Shown piece by piece: positions 36,979 to 44,807 of a stretch of DNA of 64,000 nucleotides. The stretch lies in assembly GCF_001306115.1 (NCBI RefSeq), contig NZ_LGCL01000002.1:1-64000 (forward strand). The letters are read 5' to 3'. The position numbers and the translations under genes were made by a program. How positions within the stretch are numbered: the first letter of the stretch is position 1; each line of letters begins with the position of its first letter. The notes below the pieces were generated by a model. That model saw nothing but the letters and a program-made list of their open reading frames with translations. It was not told the origin of the DNA and did no database searches. The DNA is from Ornatilinea apprima (GTDB lineage: Bacteria; Chloroflexota; Anaerolineae; Anaerolineales; Anaerolineaceae).

Positions 36979-37003
36979 CCGCCCGGTTATCGGGCGGTTT
37001 TTT
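36979..37003 (+). terminator. Intrinsic terminator of the NarL-type regulator gene
   Basis: CCGCCCG (36979-36985), loop GTTAT, CGGGCGG (36991-36997), then six T (36998-37003). The minus-strand stop codon of the endonuclease IV-like gene (36987-36989) falls inside the loop. Confidence 0.88.
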
Positions 37004-37835
37004 GATTCCATAGGTTTTGCATATGCAGGGCGTCTTCTTCCATGATGGGGCTTTCGCAGAGAATCCTTCCGGCACAGCGCATATCCGCGAGGGCATCCAA
37101 CAGAGCATCCAGGTTCAAATCAGACTCCTGAAGCGGAAGATGGTTCTTTTCACCCTTGTCACCATACTCAATGCCCGACAGGTGAATATGCAGACGTGAA
37201 AGGCTGGCGTCCCCCAGTGCTTGTTGGTATTGCGTGAGTATTTCTTTCCATTCTGCAAAGGTGTTCACAGAGCCATCTCCGGGCCGGGCGTGTAAATGCG
37301 CAAAATCCAGGCAGGGTTCAACGCCTTGAACGGTTTTGCTCATCTCCAGCGTGTCTTCCAGGGAACCCAGCATGGCGGATTTTCCCATTGTTTCGGGTCG
37401 TAAAATCACCGGGTTTCCCTGGTCGCGCAGCTCGCGAATACAGGCTGCGAGGCGCGGTATGGCCACTGCAAGCACGGACTCGGGGGGCTGGGAAAAGTAA
37501 GAGCCGGGGTGAAAAATTATATCGGTAGCGCCCGCTAGAAAACCATAGTGCGCGGCATCCATCAGACGCTGGCGAGATTTTGGCCACTCATCGGCATTGG
37601 CATTCAGGTTGATGAAATAGGGTGCGTGAATGCTGATAGCTACATCTAATTGCGTTGAGGTCTCTTTGATTTCCTGACAGGTGGCTTCGGTAACGCGGAC
37701 GGCGCGAACCCAGCCCAATTCCAGGGCGGAGAGGCCAATTTCTTTCAGGTATTGGATAGCGCCTACACTCCCACCGGGTTTTTTGGGTGTCGCGATAGGT
37801 GAACCAACCGTTCCGAAACGAAAAGGGTCAGCCAT
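36987..37835 (-). CDS. Endonuclease IV-like TIM-barrel protein
   Basis: 282 residues of the AP endonuclease 2/xylose isomerase-like barrel. Seen: SIHAPYFINLNA, DIIFHPGSY, ILRPETMGK, PCLDFAHLHARPGDG, LHIHLSGIEYGDKGEKNHLPL and ILCESP, which carry the usual His, Glu and Asp metal ligands of endonuclease IV. It should cleave abasic sites with zinc ions. AAGGAG lies before the ATG at 37835. It follows the dgkA-ybeY genes in direction but its own Shine-Dalgarno is strong. Confidence 0.88.
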   Translation of the reverse strand: MADPFRFGTVGSPIATPKKPGGSVGAIQYLKEIGLSALELGWVRAVRVTEATCQEIKETSTQLDVAISIHAPYFINLNANADEWPKSRQRLMDAAHYGFLAGATDIIFHPGSYFSQPPESVLAVAIPRLAACIRELRDQGNPVILRPETMGKSAMLGSLEDTLEMSKTVQGVEPCLDFAHLHARPGDGSVNTFAEWKEILTQYQQALGDASLSRLHIHLSGIEYGDKGEKNHLPLQESDLNLDALLDALADMRCAGRILCESPIMEEDALHMQNLWNQKTAR

Positions 37836-37856
37836 TTCTTCTCCTTGGCGGAATTA

Positions 37857-38249
37857 CTATTGGGCAAGCAAAAAGGGTATCAAGCGAGGTCCTAAAATCA
37901 GAACCCCGATCACTGCGGCAGCGCTGGCCGCGATCAGCACGGCAGCCGCGCCAACGTCTTTTCCAATTTTTGCCAGGGGGTGAAATTTGGAGGTAGCCAG
38001 GTCCACCGCTGTTTCAAGAGCTGTGTTAATAAATTCAGCCATCCACACCATGCCGATGGATAAGATCAGCACGGCCCATTCCAATGAAGAGCACTGCAGC
38101 CAAAAGGCCAGGCTGATGACTAATGCAGAAACTAACGCATGGATCCAGGCATTTTTCTGGGTACGGATGACGTACCCCAATCCAGAAAAGGCGTATTTGA
38201 AGGATTTTATGCGGCTGATAATGAAGTCATCCAAGGTCGGCTTCCTCAC
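37857..38249 (-). CDS. dgkA: Diacylglycerol/undecaprenol kinase (DgkA family)
   Basis: 130 residues with three transmembrane helices. An amphipathic N terminus (FKYAFSGLGYVIRTQKNAWIH) and the hallmark EFINTALETAVDLA are visible. Gram-positive-type members phosphorylate undecaprenol and so recycle the cell-wall lipid carrier. Its start overlaps the ybeY stop by 23 bp, the common ybeY-dgkA coupling. Confidence 0.92.
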   Translation of the reverse strand: MRKPTLDDFIISRIKSFKYAFSGLGYVIRTQKNAWIHALVSALVISLAFWLQCSSLEWAVLILSIGMVWMAEFINTALETAVDLATSKFHPLAKIGKDVGAAAVLIAASAAAVIGVLILGPRLIPFLLAQ

Positions 38250-38709
38250 CAGGAACGCGTCCCAGGTCGCAAGAAAGAGATTTCAAGATTTCTGACTGCG
38301 CTTTCCACATGCGGTCTTTTTCATCGGGGGTGGCGTGGTCATACCCTAACAAATGCAGCACGCCGTGTGTGATGAGGAGAGTGATCTCGTTATTGACGTG
38401 ATGGCCCGAATTTTCCGCTTGCCGCAGCGCAGTGGGGTAGGAGATGATGATATCCCCAATGTATTCGGCGTTGCTGTCTGGGTCTAGCTCGTTTGAGGGA
38501 AATGACAAAACATCGGTGCTGGCGTCGATACCGCGATAATCCAAATTCAACTGCCGTAAATAATCGTCATCGTCAATCACAATGGACAACTCAACCTGTT
38601 TGTTGATGCCTTGCTGCGCAAGCACGGCTTGAACGACAGGTTCAAATGGAAAACTGTGCAAGAGGGGCTGAAAAGGCTCCGCGATCACCTGGTTAACGAT
38701 AGGTTTCAT
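38227..38709 (-). CDS. ybeY: Endoribonuclease YbeY
   Basis: A metal-dependent endoribonuclease for 16S rRNA 3'-end maturation and ribosome quality control. About 160 residues from the ATG at 38709 (GTG at 38727 also possible). DVLSFPSNE and the metal motif HGVLHLLGYDHATPDE (H-x3-H-x5-H) are clear. It overlaps the HD hydrolase gene upstream and dgkA downstream, a standard pgpH-ybeY-dgkA order. Confidence 0.94.
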   Translation of the reverse strand: MKPIVNQVIAEPFQPLLHSFPFEPVVQAVLAQQGINKQVELSIVIDDDDYLRQLNLDYRGIDASTDVLSFPSNELDPDSNAEYIGDIIISYPTALRQAENSGHHVNNEITLLITHGVLHLLGYDHATPDEKDRMWKAQSEILKSLSCDLGRVPGEEADLG

Positions 38710-40864
38710 CCATTTGACTCTTTTCACTGATGGGAATGGTTACTGACTGGTGGCTGGCTTCCAGTTTCAGGTTTGAATCAGCCGGCTTCTTCTTCATTTC
38801 AGGATACTTGATCCGAGGGTGATATGTGTTTCTCAAGGTGTTAATGAAGGATTCGGCAATGAGGCTCAGGTCCCGCAATGTCAAATTGGTATCATCGAGC
38901 TGCCCAGATTGTTTGATGAATTCAAAGCTGGAAAAAACCAGGCTGCGAATCTCATCATCGTCTTTGGGAAGTTCAGCCCGCGCGCGGGCTTCGACGCCAT
39001 CGGCCAGCATGATGATACCGGTCTCGCGAGATTGCGGACGCGGGCCGGGGTAGCGGAAATCATCTTCATTGACCAGTGACGGGTCTCCGTTGGCGGCTTT
39101 GAGTGCCTGCGTATATTGGTAGCGTGTGATCAATGTTCCGTGATGCTCGCGAATAAAATCCTGGATGCGGGGTGGAAGGCGGTATTTTCTGGCAAGCTGC
39201 ACGCCTTCGGTTACATGGCGGATAATCGTCTCTGAGCTCACACGCGGATCAAGGTCATCATGTGGGTTGAGATTGTCGTGGACCTGATTTTCGATGAAGA
39301 AGGATGGATTAAGGGCTTTACCCGCGTCATGGTGAAGCGCGCCTACCCTGACCAGCAACGCATCCGCGTTGATGGCTTTGGCGGCTTGCTCGCCTAAATT
39401 AGAAACCATCAGGCTATGCTGGTAGGTGCCTGGCGCGTTCTGCAAGATGAATTGAAGCAGCGGATGGTCTGGCCGAGAAATTTCCAATAATTCAAGGGAA
39501 GTTGTTTTCCCTAATACTTGCGAGAATAAATATTGCAGTAAAAGAGCCAGGCTGGCAGATGCCATTCCGTTAAACAAAGCGGCACCCACCAGGGTGGCGA
39601 TTCCGATCCAGTCAGTTACAAAGCCTGGAAGGCGATACGCCAAGATGACCGCGGAACCCGCGCCAAAGATGGCCACACCAGCCCAAAAGAAGTGTGCGAT
39701 ACGGCGGCCTTTGCCTAAAATAAAAATTCCAAAAAAGGTGGAAAGGACATAGAAGAGGGTTAAGTCCAGACTATAAGGCAGACCATAGGCGGCCAAAATA
39801 CTCAGTAACAGGGTAAGGATCATTCCCAAACCCATGTTGAAAAGGCTGGCCAGCGTTATACCAAACGCTGGCAGGGGAAATAAATACGGCATAACGGTCC
39901 GGTTAGGAATAAGAAACCGAGACGCGTAGAGGAATACCAAAAAACTGAAGGAGATCAGCAGCAGACTGCGGGGATCTTGCAGAACATTGCTTTTAGTTTG
40001 CGTGAGGTAAAGAAAAATGAAAACGCAGATGACAGCGACTAAAACCGAGGAGGCGACCAGGTTTTCGGTATACCCTTGCTGACTGACCAGCCCGAATTGA
40101 GAAAGGGCTTCCCAGATGGCAGGGGTAATAATTTGACCGCGCTGGACGATCAACTCACCGGCGATGTATTTGCGCGTTACCGGTGTAACCGAATCGCGCG
40201 CGGCCTGGCGAGAAACCTCAGTCTGTTCTTCGTTGTAAAGGCTGTTGGGAGTAACAAAAGGTATAACCAACTCAGATACTATTTGAACCTGGTCTGAGGA
40301 TAAAGAAAAACTAACCAAAGTTGGGACATTGCGTTGAAAATCGTAAACCCGATCATCTCGAATGGTGTTGCGCATAACCTGTTCTAATACAGTGAGAGCC
40401 TCGCCTTGAATGATCTCCCATCTTTCAGTGGAGAGGGCCAAGATTCTCTTGGCCATATCTTCGTTGACACGAATATCTTTGACTGCTTTGAGGTCAGAGA
40501 TCTTGTTTTGGTAACTGGCGAAGGAATCGGCACGAACAGAACTGATGTAATTCAGGGAAATGCGCAGTTTTTCAATTTGTTTTCGGGCGATGGCAGGGTC
40601 GGCGGCGTTATAAATGGGGGCGACATTGTGTTCAGCTTCCAGGCGGGCCTGTTCGCTCAATACATCACTGACATACGACATGGTGCGCGGCGCCTGGATA
40701 TCTTCCTGTGCTACTTCGCCAACGCGAATCGAGTACTCTGAGGGGCGAATGGAAATAGGCATAACCAGGGCCACAAGAGAGAGCAGCCCTGTTACGATCA
40801 ACAGCAATAACTGAGAATAAGGGGTTTTTAACAGTTGGCCTGCTTTACCCCGAATGTTTGACAA
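38693..40864 (-). CDS. 7TM-HD family phosphohydrolase (PgpH-like c-di-AMP phosphodiesterase)
   Basis: 723 residues from a TTG at 40864 with GAGGT 5 nt upstream. One N-terminal helix leads to a large external domain (7TMR-HDED), then about seven membrane helices, then a cytoplasmic HD domain (ALHHDAGKALNPSFFIENQ with the His-Asp pair). PgpH-type enzymes hydrolyse c-di-AMP to pApA. It sits in the classic pgpH-ybeY-dgkA order and begins 7 nt after yqeY. Confidence 0.92.
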   Translation of the reverse strand: MSNIRGKAGQLLKTPYSQLLLLIVTGLLSLVALVMPISIRPSEYSIRVGEVAQEDIQAPRTMSYVSDVLSEQARLEAEHNVAPIYNAADPAIARKQIEKLRISLNYISSVRADSFASYQNKISDLKAVKDIRVNEDMAKRILALSTERWEIIQGEALTVLEQVMRNTIRDDRVYDFQRNVPTLVSFSLSSDQVQIVSELVIPFVTPNSLYNEEQTEVSRQAARDSVTPVTRKYIAGELIVQRGQIITPAIWEALSQFGLVSQQGYTENLVASSVLVAVICVFIFLYLTQTKSNVLQDPRSLLLISFSFLVFLYASRFLIPNRTVMPYLFPLPAFGITLASLFNMGLGMILTLLLSILAAYGLPYSLDLTLFYVLSTFFGIFILGKGRRIAHFFWAGVAIFGAGSAVILAYRLPGFVTDWIGIATLVGAALFNGMASASLALLLQYLFSQVLGKTTSLELLEISRPDHPLLQFILQNAPGTYQHSLMVSNLGEQAAKAINADALLVRVGALHHDAGKALNPSFFIENQVHDNLNPHDDLDPRVSSETIIRHVTEGVQLARKYRLPPRIQDFIREHHGTLITRYQYTQALKAANGDPSLVNEDDFRYPGPRPQSRETGIIMLADGVEARARAELPKDDDEIRSLVFSSFEFIKQSGQLDDTNLTLRDLSLIAESFINTLRNTYHPRIKYPEMKKKPADSNLKLEASHQSVTIPISEKSQMDETYR

Positions 40865-40871
40865 TCTAACC

Positions 40872-41318
40872 TCAATTACTTAATAATTGTTTCACTACCT
40901 GGCTGGCCAGTGAATTTGGCGCTTGACCCTGCAGCCGCGGCAGCAGCTCTTTCATGACTTTGCCCATTTCCGCGGGCGTGGTAGCGTTCATTTCTTTAAT
41001 GACAGCTTCCGCGATTTTGCGCACATCGTCTTCCGATAACTGAGCAGGCAGGAAACTTTCCAGTACACGAATTTCGTCCAGGTTGGCGTCGATCAAGTCT
41101 GTGCGGTTGAGTTTTTTTGCGCCTTCAATAGACTCGTTGCGCATCTTAATCTCTTTTTGCAGGAGAGAGATGATGGTCGCGTCATCGAGGCTGGCCCTTT
41201 TCTCGATTTCCTGCAGCTTGATATTCGACAAGGCCATGCGGATGGTGCGTTTGCGCGTATCATCGCCGGCTTTCATGGCCAGTTTTAATGCTTGTTCAAG
41301 TTCTTCTTTCTTATTCAT
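40872..41318 (-). CDS. yqeY: GatB/YqeY-domain protein
   Basis: 148 residues with the YqeY pattern: helical N-terminal part (MRMALSNIKLQEIEKRASLDD, IISLLQKEIKMRNESIEGAKK) and a C-terminal part with ATTPAEMGKVMKELLPRLQGQA. The fold resembles the tRNA-binding tail of GatB; the precise role is unknown. A TATAAT lies 7 nt before the ATG and there is no Shine-Dalgarno. Confidence 0.92.
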   Translation of the reverse strand: MNKKEELEQALKLAMKAGDDTRKRTIRMALSNIKLQEIEKRASLDDATIISLLQKEIKMRNESIEGAKKLNRTDLIDANLDEIRVLESFLPAQLSEDDVRKIAEAVIKEMNATTPAEMGKVMKELLPRLQGQAPNSLASQVVKQLLSN

Positions 41319-41325
41319 GGATTTA

Positions 41326-41331
41326 ATTATA
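41326..41331 (-). promoter_or_regulatory. -10 box close to the start of yqeY
   Basis: Minus-strand TATAAT (41331-41326) is separated from the ATG at 41318 by 7 nt. No good -35 is visible. The upstream gene comEA ends at 41369, so yqeY appears to have its own leaderless promoter. Confidence 0.45.
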
Positions 41332-41368
41332 CCTTTTTTATACTTATTTTGATCGGAATTGCTTTTTG

Positions 41369-41926
41369 CTATAAGGTAATATAGGGTCGAATTTGCTGGA
41401 GTGTTTTCTCTCCAATGCCATTGACCTTCAGCAAATCGTCAATGGACTGAAACGGTCCGTGGGTTTCGCGGTACTTAAGAATATCACTGGCTTTTTGTGG
41501 CCCAATACCGGGGAGGGCTTCAATTTCTTCATAGCTGGCGGTGTTGATGTTAATTTGAGTGCTGCTAGAATCTTCTGTGTACGTCTCGATCTTCTCTCCC
41601 TGCAGAGGGACAATGATTTTCTGACCATCTGAAATGAAGCTTGCCAGATTTATCTTTGTCTGATCGGCTTGTGGGGAGAGCCCACCGGCGGCTTGAATGG
41701 CATCTTGCAGCCGGGATGGGCTGGCTAATGCATACACCCCGGGGTTGGCTACCGCGCCCGAAATATGAATCCAAACTGGCTCGGCGGTGTAGGTGGGCAA
41801 GACAATAACTGGCTCATTCAGCGGCGGACTGGAGACGAAAAGGATAAGGCCTGCGCTTAACAAGCCAATCAGCACGCCAATGGCGATGAGCGACCAAGGT
41901 TTATAGCTGGTGGGTTGAGATTCCAT
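41369..41926 (-). CDS. ComEA-like DNA-binding protein
   Basis: 185 residues: an N-terminal membrane anchor (about residues 12-30), an SLBB domain (VWIHISGAVANPGVYALASP) and a C-terminal helix-hairpin-helix domain (ININTASYEEIEALPGIGPQ and KVNGIGEKTLQQI). ComEA binds incoming DNA in natural transformation. No comEC gene is in this window. A strong promoter lies upstream. Confidence 0.92.
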   Translation of the reverse strand: MESQPTSYKPWSLIAIGVLIGLLSAGLILFVSSPPLNEPVIVLPTYTAEPVWIHISGAVANPGVYALASPSRLQDAIQAAGGLSPQADQTKINLASFISDGQKIIVPLQGEKIETYTEDSSSTQININTASYEEIEALPGIGPQKASDILKYRETHGPFQSIDDLLKVNGIGEKTLQQIRPYITL

Positions 41927-41935
41927 ACCTTATTC

Positions 41936-41963
41936 AGTATATCCACAGCCGATTTTGTGTCAA
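41936..41963 (-). promoter_or_regulatory. Strong promoter of comEA, near-leaderless layout
   Basis: On the minus strand TTGACA (41963-41958), a 16-bp spacer and TATACT (41941-41936) lie 9 nt before the ATG at 41926. The mRNA leader would be only a few nucleotides. Confidence 0.65.
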
Positions 41964-42030
41964 GGAAGCGATTATTTTTTTTTTCAAAAAGACCGTCCTG
42001 GTTGGCCGGGTTTTTGCATGAAGCAAGCAA

Positions 42031-42071
42031 ACAAAAAATATCTCCATTTCCGCTGACAGCAGAAATGGAGA
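42031..42071 (-). terminator. Intrinsic terminator of the DUF1385 gene
   Basis: Reading the minus strand, TCTCCATTTC (42071-42062) pairs with GAAATGGAGA (42050-42041), a 10-bp stem, followed by a TATTTTTTGT tract (42040-42031). It starts about 20 nt after the DUF1385 stop. Confidence 0.85.
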
Positions 42072-42090
42072 CGCAGCGATTACTTTAATC

Positions 42091-42984
42091 CTAGAGAGAT
42101 ACTTTTTGATCGTTTTCTCTGGCGACCATAGCCTTAAAAGCGGCAATGGCAACCTCAATCATATCCAGCGAGGGTTCGCGGGTGGTGAGGTGCTGCAATG
42201 CCAGGTTCGGTTTGATTAACCATTGAACAACCGGAGAATCGAGGTGCTTTCCCGACCAGCGGATGTATTCATAGGCAAGACCAGCCACTACTGGAATGAG
42301 AAGCACGCGGCTGGCCAGTCTCCAAGCCAGCGAAAGCGGGCCTAACGCTGAGAAAATGATAATGGAGAACAGCACCACGGTCAGCAAGAACGCGGTCCCG
42401 CAGCGGGCGTGTTCAACTGAGTATTTTTTGACATTCTCGGGTGTCAGATCCTCGCCTGCTTCAAAGGCGTTGATGGTTTTATGCTCTGCACCGTGGTAGG
42501 CAAACACCCGCTGAATGTCTTCCATTTTTCCAATGCCCCAGATGTAAGCCACCAGAATGACCAGCCGGACCAAGCCTTCAACAAGGTTACTTACCCATGC
42601 GCTCCATCCCAACCAGCGCTGCAACCCTTCTGCCGCGGCGGCTGGCAACAAAAAGAATAGAGCGATGGCGACCGCAAATGAGCCCACCAGGGTCAGAATA
42701 AGAGAAGCGCCCTCAATTTTCTCGTCTTCACCGGTTTGAACATTGGCTGATACCGTCAGAAAGCGAGTGCCCAGCCCTAGCGCGTCCCATAGAATAATGA
42801 GACCGCGCAGGAGGGGGATTTTTCTAATCTCAGATTTGTAAATACCAGATAGGTTCTCGTCTTGAATAATGATTGAGCCATCTGGCGCGCGCATAGCAGC
42901 AGCCACGGAGTTTTGGCCGCGCATCATCACACCTTCAATGATAGCCTGCCCACCATACGAGGGGAGTTTTTCGGGAGAGTCCAT
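42091..42984 (-). CDS. DUF1385 (YqhQ-like) membrane protein
   Basis: 297 residues with the family hallmarks GGQAIIEGVMMRG at the N terminus and FAYHGAEHKTINAFEAGEDLTPENVKKYSVEHARCGTAFL-type text in the centre; several transmembrane helices follow. The function is unknown, though these proteins occur widely in Firmicutes and Chloroflexota. AGGA lies 7 nt before the ATG. A terminator follows. Confidence 0.93.
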   Translation of the reverse strand: MDSPEKLPSYGGQAIIEGVMMRGQNSVAAAMRAPDGSIIIQDENLSGIYKSEIRKIPLLRGLIILWDALGLGTRFLTVSANVQTGEDEKIEGASLILTLVGSFAVAIALFFLLPAAAAEGLQRWLGWSAWVSNLVEGLVRLVILVAYIWGIGKMEDIQRVFAYHGAEHKTINAFEAGEDLTPENVKKYSVEHARCGTAFLLTVVLFSIIIFSALGPLSLAWRLASRVLLIPVVAGLAYEYIRWSGKHLDSPVVQWLIKPNLALQHLTTREPSLDMIEVAIAAFKAMVARENDQKVSL

Positions 42985-43006
42985 CGTTTTTCCTGCTGTA
43001 AGGTAT

Positions 43007-44377
43007 TTAGCCTATATTGTAAAGAAAATGAACAATAGTATCGATTCCCTTGTAGAAAGTTGGGAGGTGCAGCCTTTCATTCGGAGAATGGATGTTATCT
43101 TCTGGCAGACCAAAACCGGTCAAAATGGATTGCACACCCAGGATTTCTTGTAGATCCGTCGTAACCGGGACGCTGCCGCCTTCGAGTTTGAACACAGGTT
43201 TCACTTGAAAGGCGGTTTCAAGCGCGTGAGCAAATGCGATGGTTGCTGGCTGGTCTGGGTTGATCAGCAGAGGTGCGCCACCAGATAATTTCTTGGCTTC
43301 CCATTTGACGGTGGGGGGCATTTTCTCTTGGAGAAATGCCAGCAATTGTTGGTAGACCTTTTCATGATCTTGGTTGGGTACCAGGCGGGAAGAGATTTTT
43401 GCGATGGCGTATGAGGGTAAGACGGTTTTTTGGCCTTCGCCAATAAACCCTGAATACAAACCATGCACTTCTAGGGTTGGGCGTGCGCCCAGGCGTTCCA
43501 CGGGAGTGAAGCCTTTTTCACCCCACAGGGCGGGGGCGCCTGTCTGGCGCAGAAAATCGTCATCGCTGACCGGCAGGCGGGATAATTCCGCGCGTTCTTT
43601 TTCATCGAGCACGCGCACATCATCATAAAATCCGGGCAGGGTTACTCGGCCGTTTTCGTCGTGCATGGCCGCGATCACTTCTGCCAGGGCTTGCGCCGGG
43701 TTATGCACAATCCCGCCAAACAGGCCTGAGTGCAGGTCGTGGTCGGGACCGGTTACTTTAATTTCAAAGTAAGACAATCCGCGCAGCCCGTAGGTGATAG
43801 CGGGGATGTTTTCTCCCACCATGCCCGTATCGGGGTTGAGAACAAAGTCACAGGCCAGCAGATCTTTATGGGCGCGAATTGCGGAAGCCAGATTTGGCGA
43901 GCCAATTTCCTCTTCACCTTCGACAATGAATTTGATATTGACTTTTAATCCGCCGGTTTTGAGGGTGGCGTCGACTGCGGCAATACAAGCCAGTATTTGA
44001 CCCTTCATATCAGATGTTCCACGGCCAAAAAGCAAATCACCGTCTTGTACTGGATCAAAGGGGTCTGATTTCCATAACTCCAGCGGATCCGGTGGTTGAA
44101 CATCGTAATGGCCGTAAATCAAAACAGTCGGATACGAGGAATCAAGAATTGCTTCTCCATACACGGCCGGATTTCCGGCGGTAGGCAGGAGCTGCACATT
44201 CTTCATACCTATCTTTGATAAATAGGCGGCGATCCAATTTGCCGCTTTGAGCATATCTTGATAATTTTCTTGCGAGGTGGAAATGGAAGGGATTTTGACG
44301 AGTTCTTTTAAGTCAGCAAGGGTTTGATGTCGTTGGCTTTCGGCAAGCTGGATGGCAGCGCTTCTTTGATCGTACAT
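43007..44377 (-). CDS. M20-family dipeptidase/peptidase
   Basis: AGGAG 7-8 nt upstream selects the ATG at 44377 (456 residues); the longer frame to 44677 would run through the leader region and is unlikely. Metal-site motifs: YGHYDVQPPDP, RGTSDMKGQ, EGEEEIGSP and NPDTGM. The lid domain contains HDLHSGLFGG. Such enzymes are broad cytoplasmic dipeptidases or CNDP-like hydrolases. It is divergent from the ssnA leader region. Confidence 0.93.
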   Translation of the reverse strand: MYDQRSAAIQLAESQRHQTLADLKELVKIPSISTSQENYQDMLKAANWIAAYLSKIGMKNVQLLPTAGNPAVYGEAILDSSYPTVLIYGHYDVQPPDPLELWKSDPFDPVQDGDLLFGRGTSDMKGQILACIAAVDATLKTGGLKVNIKFIVEGEEEIGSPNLASAIRAHKDLLACDFVLNPDTGMVGENIPAITYGLRGLSYFEIKVTGPDHDLHSGLFGGIVHNPAQALAEVIAAMHDENGRVTLPGFYDDVRVLDEKERAELSRLPVSDDDFLRQTGAPALWGEKGFTPVERLGARPTLEVHGLYSGFIGEGQKTVLPSYAIAKISSRLVPNQDHEKVYQQLLAFLQEKMPPTVKWEAKKLSGGAPLLINPDQPATIAFAHALETAFQVKPVFKLEGGSVPVTTDLQEILGVQSILTGFGLPEDNIHSPNERLHLPTFYKGIDTIVHFLYNIG

Positions 44378-44500
44378 TTTTTGCTCCTGTTCATTCGATA
44401 AACTGCGTTTCTGATTATACGTTATTAAGAAGATAATTGCGAACAATTGAATTTGTCTTACAATTATCTTAAAATAAATTGTGCAATTTGAATTTGAATA

Positions 44501-44509
44501 TGCTAGAAT
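44501..44509 (+). promoter_or_regulatory. Extended -10 promoter of the ssnA leader
   Basis: TG-C-TAGAAT (TG at 44501-44502, hexamer 44504-44509). No strong -35 is seen, as expected for extended -10 promoters. The predicted start at about 44516 lies a few nucleotides before the first base of the P1 helix at 44522. Confidence 0.55.
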
Positions 44510-44515
44510 AATTTT

Positions 44516-44768
44516 ATATCTGGATTCGGTGGTCAGCCACAGCCCGTGCTGAGACTGGCGCCGGGGATGATCTCCGGTGAAAAGTGCCGCCTTCCTGTAA
44601 TCCACCGATCCTATGACGAAAAATAAGCAACTTGTTGACTTGTTAAATAATTGTTCGCGGTTAGCAATACCGTTCATCCGGAATGCTAACGCGTACTCCC
44701 ATGCATTACCGTTGAGCTACATTGCTGATAGCTTCAATGAGCCACTTACCGGGGATAAGTGGCTTTTT
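44516..44768 (+). promoter_or_regulatory. Structured RNA leader with attenuator: candidate riboswitch of the ssnA operon
   Basis: The region 44378-44807 is a 430-bp gap between divergent genes. In it, 44522-44532 pairs with 44602-44611 (10 bp, one bulged U) to close a domain that contains a TCAGC/GCTGA hairpin (44533-44552) and a CCGG-rich hairpin (44561-44577) followed by GGTGAAAAGTGCCGCC. A second hairpin pairs 44656-44666 with 44684-44693. A terminator follows at 44740-44768, 24 nt before the first in-frame ATG. I cannot assign a known class. Genes downstream include a molybdenum hydroxylase, so a molybdenum cofactor or purine ligand is plausible. Confidence 0.6.
44740..44768 (+). terminator. 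Intrinsic terminator/attenuator before ssnA
   Basis: AGCCACTTA (44740-44748), loop CCGGGGA, TAAGTGGCT (44756-44764), then four further T (44765-44768). The upstream gene is divergent, so the only transcript it can stop is the ssnA leader itself. Confidence 0.88.
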
Positions 44769-44807
44769 CATCCTTTTGATTGAACTGGTGTAATGAATGG
44801 AGACGAG

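Noticed and set aside
44516-44612. Assigning the leader to the ZTP (pfl) class because of GACTGGC and GCCGCCT
   Set aside because: The spacing and the GGGGAG-type core do not fit, and the downstream genes are not one-carbon or purine synthesis genes.
44378-44677. N-terminal extension of the M20 peptidase into the leader region
   Set aside because: The ATG at 44377 has a good AGGAG; the extension has no family similarity and would run antisense to the ssnA leader.
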